Source of the DNA: Akkermansiaceae bacterium
GTDB lineage: Bacteria; Verrucomicrobiota; Verrucomicrobiia; Verrucomicrobiales; Akkermansiaceae
NCBI GenBank assembly: GCA_018676385.1
Contig: JABHEX010000097.1
Span: forward strand, 1 to 13,231
Direction: 5' to 3'
DNA length: 13,231 nt
Every line of letters starts with the position of its first letter. The first letter of the stretch is position 1. Position numbers and translations under genes: made by a program. This document shows, piece after piece, positions 6,798-13,231 of the stretch. A model generated the notes under the pieces. That model saw only the letters and a program-made list of their open reading frames with translations, was not told the origin of the DNA and did no database searches.

Positions 6798-6936
6798 ATG
6801 AGCCAGCCATCAAAGAAATGGTATTCATGGTTTTGCGGTGGATGATTTTTATGAGCTCTTAGAGTCCCTAATATACTCTATCAGTAACAAAGGAGCACTC
6901 GCATTAAGCTCTCGGAAGGAGTGCTTGCTGAGTTGA
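6798..6936 (+). other. Two overlapping micro-ORFs between fmt and uvrA (doubtful coding)
   Basis: Nine bases after the fmt stop, an ATG at 6798 opens a 15-codon frame (MSQPSKKWYSWFCGG, stop 6843-6845). A GTG at 6838 in the +1 frame then opens a 32-codon frame beginning VDDFYELLESLIYS, ending with TGA at 6934-6936, two bases before the uvrA stop. The two would overlap by 8 bp. Together they could be a real small gene pair, one small gene split by a frameshift, or chance. Neither has a Shine-Dalgarno, both are very short, and I recognise no homologue. Confidence 0.18.
6860..6925. terminator. Stem-loops between convergent fmt and uvrA
   Basis: TAGAGT (6860-6865) pairs with ACTCTA (6875-6880) around a 9-nt loop. 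AGCACTC (6894-6900) pairs with GAGTGCT (6919-6925) around an 18-nt loop. They lie where both convergent transcripts should end. Neither has a good T-run on either strand, so intrinsic termination is only a possibility. Confidence 0.25.
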
Positions 6937-6938
6937 GA

Positions 6939-9900
6939 TTATTGGTTTTGTAGTTGTTGCTGTAAAAATGACGCAGTACGAGAATTTTTTGACTTTGCAA
7001 CGTGTTCGGGAGTTCCTTGAGTAACGATTTTGCCACCTTTTTCTCCTGCTTCTGGGCCGATGTCGATGATGTAGTCGGCTTGTGCCATAATAGCAGTGTT
7101 GTGCTCGATAACTACGACGGTGTGACCCTCGTCTACAAGGCGATGGAGAACAATAATGAGTTTATCTACATCTTGCTGGTGCAGCCCAATACTCGGTTCT
7201 TCAATCAGATAGAGGTGGTTTTTTTGACCCGCCCCTTTACGCACGGTTTTTCGTCCTTTGGTAAGTTCTGATACAAGTTTAATGCGCTGTGCCTCGCCGC
7301 CGGATACAGTTGGAGATGGTTGTCCGAGTTGAAGGTAACCAAGTCCGGTATCGTTCAGAAGTTGCAGAGTTCGATGGAGCTTTGGTTGAGATGAGAAGAA
7401 TTCAGCGGCTTCACGAATACTCATTTTGAGAACTTCACCGATATTTTTGCCACTGTAGCGGACGTCAAGAGTTGGCTGGTTGTAGCGCATTTCGTGGCAT
7501 GCCTCGCAGGGAATCCAAGTAGTGGGTAGGAAGTCCATCTCTAATTTGATTTGGCCATTGCCTTTACACTCAGGGCACTGCCCATCTGTATTGTTGAAAG
7601 AGAAGCGTGATGCGGTATAGCCGCGAACTCGGGCATCAGGTAATTGCGCGAAGAGTTGGCGAATAGTATCAAATATTTTGACGTAAGTAGCTGGACAGGA
7701 GCGAGAGGTTTTACCGATAGGGGTTTGGTCGACTTCAAAGCAATGCTTAATATTTCCGAATCCTTTAATGGATTTGTAGGCAATGTTTTTGGTATCGTTC
7801 TTGGAGCTGGCGGCTTTGTTGAGACAGCCACGCATGAGGGATGATTTTCCACAGCCAGATACTCCTGTGAATACTGTCAGACGACCAAGTGGTATACGGG
7901 CATCAATCCTCTTCAGATTGTTTGCGCTGCACCCGTTTACGCGAAGCCAGCCGTTCTTCGAAGTGCTCTTGGGCAAGGGCCTGCGATGATATTCTGTCGC
8001 GATGTTTGGCTTTTGAAGTTTAGAACTTATTATCTGACCCCCCTCTGTGCCTGCACCTGGGCCTAGCTCAATCAGTGTGTTTGCACGCGAAATGGTTTCA
8101 TCATCATGTTCAACAACTAGTAGGGAATTACCGCGGTTTTTAAGAGATTCCAGAGTATCGAGTAACTTGATATTGTCTCTTGGGTGCAAGCCTATGGTTG
8201 GTTCATCGAGCACATAGAGAACCCCCCTCAGATTGCTGCCGAGCTGCGCAGCAAGTCGAATTCTCTGAGACTCTCCGCCTGAGAGGGTGTCGGCTGAACG
8301 ATCAAGCTGAAGGTATCCGAGACCGACATGATTAAGAAAATGGAGTCGCTGAATAATTTCGGGAAGAATGTCGCGGGCGATGATGTTTTCCCTGCCGTGA
8401 AAGGCCCACTTTCCAAGAGCCTCGATAGCATTCAAAACAGACAGTTGATTAATCGCGTGGATAGGATAGCCGTGAATTAGCACGTGCCTTGATTCTTCGC
8501 GTAATCGAGTTCCATTACAACTTGGGCATGGGAGCGATGAACCTTCAGTTTTGAGTTTTGAGTGGATGAGTTCCTCTTGGATCTCGGCCTCGAGTTCGGA
8601 GTTAAATTGATCGGGTTTGATAGAGCGCCCAAAGCTTGCCGCTACTGTGCCATAGCCACGGCATTCAGGGCACCAGCCACGATGTGAGTTGAATGAAAAG
8701 TGGTGTGGATCAGGCTCTTCGAAGGATTTTCCAGTCACAGCAGATACACGGGCAGTGTTGAAGCTGAGTATTTGTGATTGGTAATTGGTAGCTTGTGAAT
8801 AAGGAATAGCATTACAGTTACCCTTGCCGAGAATCAACGCCTGATCAACGGATTGGCAAACGGCAAAAATGTCGTGCGGCTGGTAGCGTTTTAGCGGCTG
8901 GAAGTCTGCAGTTTCTGTGAGTGATCCATCGACTAATAATTCTTTGATTCCTTTTTTTGCAGCTGCGGCAGCTACGTCGGTATGGTATCCTTTGCGAGCT
9001 CTAATGAGAGGGGCGAGAACGAGTAAATTTTTATTTTTTTTATGAAGTATTTTGATTTGTTTTTTGATTGCTTCAGGAGTCTGGGAAACAACGGGTTCAC
9101 CTGATTTGGGGCAGTGCTGGATGCCGAGTTTAGCATAGAGCAGGCGAAGGAAATGATAAATTTCTGTTATGGTTCCTGTGGTGGATTTGCCCCCACCTCT
9201 GGAGACGCGTTGCTCAATAGCCACTGTTGGCGGCAGTCCAATAATACGATCAACATCAGGCTTTTCTAACTGACCAGCAAACTGTCGCGCATAGGGTGAC
9301 ATTGAATCAAGAAAGCGCCTCTGTCCCTCAGCGAAAACGATATCGAATGCGAGAGTTGATTTCCCAGATCCAGACAACCCTGTTACAACGACGAGTTCAT
9401 CGCGCGGTATGTCCACTGAGATATTTTTTAGGTTATGCTCTCTTGCTCCGGAAATTTGGATAGAATAATTTGAAGAGTTAATGCTGGTATGTCCCTGAGT
9501 TGTTTTTTTAGCTATTGGAGCGGATCTGAGTGCTTTTGCAGTTTCTGTTTTTTTTGATAGTATTTTTTCTGGTGTTCCAGTGAAGACGATTTTCCCGCCA
9601 TCTTTACCCGGCCCGGGTCCAAGATCGATGATGTGGTCTGCTGTGCGAATGACGTCAAGGTTGTGTTCGATGACTAACAGAGTATGCCCTGCTTCGGTTA
9701 GGCGGTGGAATACTTTAAGAAGATTTTGGATATCAACAAAATGTAAACCTGTGGTTGGTTCATCGAGAATAAGGAGACGTGAATCAGATTTAGAGCTGTT
9801 CGCTAGGAGTTTACAGAGTTTGAGCCGCTGAGATTCTCCACCGGATAGGGTATTCAATGGTTGTCCGAGACTCAGGTAGCCGAGTCCAACATCGATCAGC

Positions 9901-12386
9901 GGCTGCAGGGTAGTGGTGATTTTCTTAAGCAAACGTTGTTCTTTGGACGAGGTTTCGATGCTGGTCGCCATCTCCACGGCTTCGGTGATGGTCATGGCCA
10001 AGATCTCCGCAATATTTTTGCCGCGGTAATGTATTTTGAGTGCGTTTGTTGTGTAACGTTTACCTTCGCACTCTGGACATGTAATATAGAGATCAGATAG
10101 GAATTGCATTTCTACTTTTTCATAGCCGTTGCCGAGACATCGTTGGCAGCGCCCTGATCCTGAGTTAAAAGAAAAATACCCAGGTGTTAGGTTCTGAGCG
10201 GTGGCATCAGGAGTGGTAGAAAAGGGCTGCCTAATAGCATCGAATGCACCGGAGTGAACGGCAGGTGTTGAGCGTGGCGTGCGGGTGAGAGGCGATTGAT
10301 CGATGAGTTCCACCGTGCTGATATGTTCTGCACCATTAAGTGACTTGATAGTCGCAGCCTCATCAGTGGCTGCGAGGTCAAGTTGTTTAGCCAGATTCAG
10401 GTAGATAATATCATAGGCAAGTGTCGATTTTCCTGACCCTGAGACACCTGTAAGACAGTTGATGATACCGAGAGGGAGCACGATATCTAGGTTGCTTATA
10501 TTGTTTTGGCTCGCTCCTGTGATCTCTAGGTAATGTTTTCCTGATCTACGACTTTTTGGCGGTTCAATGCGAACTTTTCCAGATAGGAATGGAAGTGTTT
10601 TTGAATCAGGAAACTTTTTGGTAATAGTTTTTTGCTGTGCTTGGCGGCCAGAAACCTCTGCCACAATATTGCCACCTTGTTCACCTGCAGCAGGGCCGAG
10701 ATCAATGATATGGTCGGTAGAACGCATGACAGATTCCTCGTGTTCAACCACTACCACGGTGTTTCCTTTATCTCGGAGATCATGCATCACGTTGATGAGT
10801 TGTTCTACATCCCTATGGTGTAGACCGACGGTTGGCTCGTCTAACACGAATAAGGTGTTGGTTAGCGCTGCACCCAAGCAAGTCGTGAGGTTGACTCTCT
10901 CTATTTCTCCCCCTGATAGGGTATTAGCAGGTCGGTCTAGAGTGAGATAGGTGAGCCCGACTTCGCATAGGTAATGAAGACGTGATGTGATTTCAGTAAT
11001 TGCATGACCAAGTGAGCTGTTAAACTTGGATTGGTTAGGTTGTATTTTAGAAAACCAATTCCGTAACTCGTTGATGGGCATGTGCCAGAGATCTGGGAGC
11101 GTTTTTCCATCAATTTTAAAACACAATGCATGAGGCTGGAGGCGAGTTCCTTGGCACACAGAGCAGTCTGTATAAGCGCGGTAACGTGAGAGAAAGACAC
11201 GGACATGCATTTTATATGATTTGCTTTCTAGCCAGTCAAAAAACCCACGTACCCCATACCACTCACCGTTTGCCCATGCATCTTCGGGGTTGTCTTGCTC
11301 TCCCTCTAGAAGCCAGTGGCGCTCATGCGATTCAAGTTCACTGTAGGGGGTGTTGATATCTATATTAGACAGTCGGGCTGTACGTAATAAGTCGCGCTGG
11401 CATTCAGCACCTCTCGATGTGGTGAAAGGTTGAACACAACCTTGTTTGATTGAAAGCGAAGGATCCGGGATCGCTTTCGTAAGATCCGTGCCTATTGTCT
11501 TACCAAATCCTCGGCAGGAGCTGCAGGCACCGACTGGAGAATTAAAGGAAAATAGTGATGCTGTTGGCGGGCGTAAGGTGAAGCCAGTTTTAGGATTGAT
11601 CCAATGTTCAGAAAACCGGACAGGTTTATTGGAATTATCTAACAAAGCGCAGTGCCCCCGTCCTATTTTGAGTGCTTTTTCAAGTGCTTCCCTGAGTCGG
11701 TTTTGGTTTCTTTTGCTGATTTTGATGCGGTCTTGAACGACGTAGAGATCTTTTGTTCCACTGAGTGATGCTTTTTTATCATCGGTGCGGATGATTTTGC
11801 CTTTTTGCCATACGCGCACGTATCCTTGTTGGTTGAGCAGAGGAAGGATATCTGATGTGGGGGTATCTGCAGATAGATAGGCAGGGAATAGCACCATGGT
11901 GGTGTCGTCTGTTAAGGTGCGGTTGCACCACTCTACAATACTATCTGATGTGTCTGGGGATATTTCTTCACCGGTGCGTGGGTCATATGCCTTGGCTAGA
12001 TGAGGAAAGAGGATTTTGAGGTAATCGTTTAGCTCGGTGAGCGTGCCTACGGTTGAACGTGTGGTGCGAATGGTGTTTTTTTGTTCAATAGCGATGGCGG
12101 GGGGTATGCCATCGATGCGGTCTACCGCGGGCTTATCCATGCGATCAAGAAACTGGCGCACATAAGGGGAAAATGTTTCGACGTAGCGACGTTGACCCTC
12201 GGCGTAAAGCGTGTGAAATGCGAGTGACGACTTACCAGATCCTGATGGTCCGGTGATAACGGTCATCTGGTTCAAGGGTATATCCAGATCAAGATCGCGC
12301 AGATTGTGCTGGCGGGCACCGCGTACTTTGATGACCGCGGGGGCAACTGTTTGTTTGTTTTGATTGTAATTCTTCTTAGCGGACAC
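6939..12386 (-). CDS. uvrA: Double-length excinuclease ABC subunit A (tandem-fused UvrA)
   Basis: An 1815-aa protein, about twice the E. coli UvrA (940 aa). It is the damage-recognition ATPase of nucleotide excision repair, which normally acts as a dimer that loads UvrB on damaged DNA. Two complete UvrA units are fused head to tail: about 1-960 and 970-1815. Walker A motifs are at 46-53 (GPSGSGKS), 647-655, 1003-1011 and 1508-1516 (GVSGCGKSS). ABC signatures are at 490 (LSGGEIER), 847 and 1368 (LSGGESQR), and 1694 (VSGGEAQR). Walker B motifs are LDEPT at 515, 874 and 1393, and IEEPS at 1728. Canonical C-x2-C-x19-C-x2-C zinc modules are at 747-773 and 1604-1630, with further CxxC pairs at 288/291, 408/411, 1239/1242 and 1287/1290. 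The start is GTG; no ATG exists in frame upstream before a stop, and the next Met is residue 41. Double-size UvrA is known in Chlamydia. The halves differ throughout, so this is not a recent duplication or assembly error. Confidence 0.96.
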   Translation of the reverse strand: MSAKKNYNQNKQTVAPAVIKVRGARQHNLRDLDLDIPLNQMTVITGPSGSGKSSLAFHTLYAEGQRRYVETFSPYVRQFLDRMDKPAVDRIDGIPPAIAIEQKNTIRTTRSTVGTLTELNDYLKILFPHLAKAYDPRTGEEISPDTSDSIVEWCNRTLTDDTTMVLFPAYLSADTPTSDILPLLNQQGYVRVWQKGKIIRTDDKKASLSGTKDLYVVQDRIKISKRNQNRLREALEKALKIGRGHCALLDNSNKPVRFSEHWINPKTGFTLRPPTASLFSFNSPVGACSSCRGFGKTIGTDLTKAIPDPSLSIKQGCVQPFTTSRGAECQRDLLRTARLSNIDINTPYSELESHERHWLLEGEQDNPEDAWANGEWYGVRGFFDWLESKSYKMHVRVFLSRYRAYTDCSVCQGTRLQPHALCFKIDGKTLPDLWHMPINELRNWFSKIQPNQSKFNSSLGHAITEITSRLHYLCEVGLTYLTLDRPANTLSGGEIERVNLTTCLGAALTNTLFVLDEPTVGLHHRDVEQLINVMHDLRDKGNTVVVVEHEESVMRSTDHIIDLGPAAGEQGGNIVAEVSGRQAQQKTITKKFPDSKTLPFLSGKVRIEPPKSRRSGKHYLEITGASQNNISNLDIVLPLGIINCLTGVSGSGKSTLAYDIIYLNLAKQLDLAATDEAATIKSLNGAEHISTVELIDQSPLTRTPRSTPAVHSGAFDAIRQPFSTTPDATAQNLTPGYFSFNSGSGRCQRCLGNGYEKVEMQFLSDLYITCPECEGKRYTTNALKIHYRGKNIAEILAMTITEAVEMATSIETSSKEQRLLKKITTTLQPLIDVGLGYLSLGQPLNTLSGGESQRLKLCKLLANSSKSDSRLLILDEPTTGLHFVDIQNLLKVFHRLTEAGHTLLVIEHNLDVIRTADHIIDLGPGPGKDGGKIVFTGTPEKILSKKTETAKALRSAPIAKKTTQGHTSINSSNYSIQISGAREHNLKNISVDIPRDELVVVTGLSGSGKSTLAFDIVFAEGQRRFLDSMSPYARQFAGQLEKPDVDRIIGLPPTVAIEQRVSRGGGKSTTGTITEIYHFLRLLYAKLGIQHCPKSGEPVVSQTPEAIKKQIKILHKKNKNLLVLAPLIRARKGYHTDVAAAAAKKGIKELLVDGSLTETADFQPLKRYQPHDIFAVCQSVDQALILGKGNCNAIPYSQATNYQSQILSFNTARVSAVTGKSFEEPDPHHFSFNSHRGWCPECRGYGTVAASFGRSIKPDQFNSELEAEIQEELIHSKLKTEGSSLPCPSCNGTRLREESRHVLIHGYPIHAINQLSVLNAIEALGKWAFHGRENIIARDILPEIIQRLHFLNHVGLGYLQLDRSADTLSGGESQRIRLAAQLGSNLRGVLYVLDEPTIGLHPRDNIKLLDTLESLKNRGNSLLVVEHDDETISRANTLIELGPGAGTEGGQIISSKLQKPNIATEYHRRPLPKSTSKNGWLRVNGCSANNLKRIDARIPLGRLTVFTGVSGCGKSSLMRGCLNKAASSKNDTKNIAYKSIKGFGNIKHCFEVDQTPIGKTSRSCPATYVKIFDTIRQLFAQLPDARVRGYTASRFSFNNTDGQCPECKGNGQIKLEMDFLPTTWIPCEACHEMRYNQPTLDVRYSGKNIGEVLKMSIREAAEFFSSQPKLHRTLQLLNDTGLGYLQLGQPSPTVSGGEAQRIKLVSELTKGRKTVRKGAGQKNHLYLIEEPSIGLHQQDVDKLIIVLHRLVDEGHTVVVIEHNTAIMAQADYIIDIGPEAGEKGGKIVTQGTPEHVAKSKNSRTASFLQQQLQNQ

Positions 12387-12426
12387 GGAGCCAATATGGA
12401 GCGGCTTTGCGAGAACGCTACTTTTT

Positions 12427-12454
12427 GTTATCTTAAATACCTTTTTTGGGTCAA
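12427..12454 (-). promoter_or_regulatory. Putative sigma-70-type promoter of uvrA
   Basis: Read on the minus strand, TTGACC (12449-12454) is followed after 16 bp by GATAAC (12427-12432); these match the -35 and -10 consensus at 5 of 6 and 4 of 6 positions. The expected transcript start is about 35 nt before the GTG of uvrA, giving a short leader without a Shine-Dalgarno. A perfect palindrome TTGATCAA (12465-12472) lies 10 bp upstream of the -35 and could be an operator. I see no match to a known LexA box, so SOS control cannot be claimed. Confidence 0.45.
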
Positions 12455-12538
12455 AGGCGTTTGATTGATCAACCCATCATAGCATTGAACTTAGATGTAG
12501 AGAGTGCTCGGAGTTCATCAGGTATGCGTGGCGCTTTG

Positions 12539-13231
12539 TTACGGCTTGGTTTCATGTTCACGTAATATCATGATAAAGCCTTCTATATTTTGCTGCGAAG
12601 CTTTCATTTCATCGGCCAGTATATCGGCGTGTTCTTCATTACCTTCGCTTCTCAGAATAGAGATTTTTTTATTGAGTGTTTGTGTGTAGATCATCCTCAG
12701 ATTCTGGAAGTCATCTAAGAAATTGGCGTTTATCTTTGATTGGCCATCGAGTGCCTCGCCATACATTTCATGAACCAGATCTGGTATCTCATCTGGCCTT
12801 TCGTTTGGCAAGTGCTTGAGATTGCGTAGTAGTTGGAATGTTTTTTCTGTTGCAACTTCTGCGGGTTTTCGCATGTCACGGTCCATTTTTCTGATTGACC
12901 GTTTCACGGTACGTTCGAACCTATTGATGTTTTTTAAAATAGCCTTATCATAATCAGCCAGTGTGCTCGCACCTTTTTTATGGATAAAGTATCGGGTCTC
13001 GAGGAGCCATTTCTCTCGATCAAACTCAGGTGGTTTGGTGGTCTTTGCTACAATTTGTGGGCTGGGAACGACCGGGGGCTTTACATTCTGCGGCCTAACA
13101 TTGACGGGCTTATTAGGCGGTGCGGGCTTGGAGGGCGGTAAGGGTGTTATTTTAACAGATGGTTTGCGTGGCTGTTGTTGTCTATCAAGCCGAGGTTTTG
13201 GATTGTATGGAATGGCTCGAGGTTCTTCGGC
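12539..13231 (-). CDS. Proline-rich protein with helical C-terminal domain, unknown function (5' end outside window)
   Basis: The minus-strand frame ending at TAA 12539-12541 stays open to the right edge, giving the last 230 residues of a longer protein. A GTG at 12907 could pass as a start, but the upstream 108 codons contain no stop and have clear protein-like bias, so it is internal. The first 68 visible residues are a Pro/Lys-rich linker with 20 prolines (for example PLPPSKPAPPNKP). From about residue 70 (FDREKWLLETRYFIHKKG) the protein is highly charged and probably all helical. Near the end, a helical hairpin (about 175-215, with IYTQTL, ISILRSEGNEEHADILADE) resembles the paired-helix motifs common in secreted PVC proteins, but I cannot name a family. 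No membrane segment is visible in this part. A 152-bp spacer separates it from uvrA on the same strand. Confidence 0.7.
   Translation of the reverse strand, partial: AEEPRAIPYNPKPRLDRQQQPRKPSVKITPLPPSKPAPPNKPVNVRPQNVKPPVVPSPQIVAKTTKPPEFDREKWLLETRYFIHKKGASTLADYDKAILKNINRFERTVKRSIRKMDRDMRKPAEVATEKTFQLLRNLKHLPNERPDEIPDLVHEMYGEALDGQSKINANFLDDFQNLRMIYTQTLNKKISILRSEGNEEHADILADEMKASQQNIEGFIMILREHETKP

Noticed and set aside
9580..11736. Plus-strand open frames inside uvrA, for example 9580-9831 and 10567-10950
   Set aside because: They are shadows of the uvrA coding strand, showing no family motif or start signal of their own.
6939..12386. Double uvrA as an assembly duplication or two adjacent genes joined by a sequencing error
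   Set aside because: The halves differ strongly in sequence, the linker is in frame, and the same architecture is known in Chlamydia.
12387..12538. LexA/SOS box upstream of uvrA
   Set aside because: No CTGT-N8-ACAG or GAAC-N4-GTTC type motif is present; only an unrelated short palindrome is visible.
12539..12907. Separate 122-aa gene starting at GTG 12907
   Set aside because: The frame is open without a stop to the right edge and has coherent protein composition, so the GTG is internal to a longer gene.
1..13231. CRISPR array, tRNA, rRNA, insertion sequence or prophage
   Set aside because: No regularly spaced repeats, no cloverleaf-like or rRNA-like segments, no transposase or integrase motifs, and no terminal inverted repeats were seen.

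Overview
The window looks like ordinary chromosomal DNA from a bacterium of the PVC superphylum, most likely a Verrucomicrobiota member (Opitutae/Puniceicoccales-like). The main reasons are a double-length UvrA of 1815 aa, which I know from Chlamydiae and relatives, a short GT35-type alpha-glucan phosphorylase, a bifunctional-nuclease-domain protein of the PPRPLTHDL type, and a lack of clear Shine-Dalgarno motifs before most starts. The phylum assignment is an inference from protein character, not from a marker search.

Layout. The left edge (1-195, minus) holds the 5' part of a gene for a small exported protein. A structured 177-bp spacer separates it from a divergent, plus-strand, phosphorylase-like gene (373-2028). 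A minus-strand gene for a membrane-anchored protein of unknown function (2107-2925) converges on it, with a compact inverted-repeat cluster between the two. A short divergent promoter region with a 16-bp direct repeat then leads to an overlapping plus-strand pair: a gamma-class carbonic-anhydrase-like protein (3018-3557) and a DUF151 bifunctional-nuclease-domain protein (3541-4020). The second gene shares four bases, including its stop codon, with the convergent gene of an exported subtilisin-like protease (4017-5618, minus). After a 208-bp divergent spacer comes fmt, methionyl-tRNA formyltransferase (5827-6789). The very large uvrA (6939-12386, minus) converges on fmt. A plausible sigma-70-type promoter precedes uvrA, and the right edge carries the C-terminal 230 residues of a proline-rich, helical protein (12539-13231, minus).

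How the genes work together. They do not form one pathway. Fmt supplies initiator fMet-tRNA, UvrA is the damage sensor of nucleotide excision repair, the phosphorylase-like protein belongs to storage-glucan metabolism, and the carbonic anhydrase/BFN pair looks co-transcribed and translationally coupled. I see no transposase, integrase, CRISPR array, tRNA, rRNA, phage gene or toxin-antitoxin pair. No spacer exceeds about 210 bases.

Most notable points: (1) the phosphorylase-like protein has Thr453 where classical phosphorylases have the PLP-binding lysine; (2) UvrA is a fused tandem dimer whose halves have degenerated differently; (3) a 16-bp repeat with a 21-bp period sits in a divergent promoter; (4) a possible H-type pseudoknot lies at a convergent 3' end; (5) two overlapping micro-ORFs lie between fmt and uvrA. 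I found no convincing evidence of a wholly new multi-gene system.
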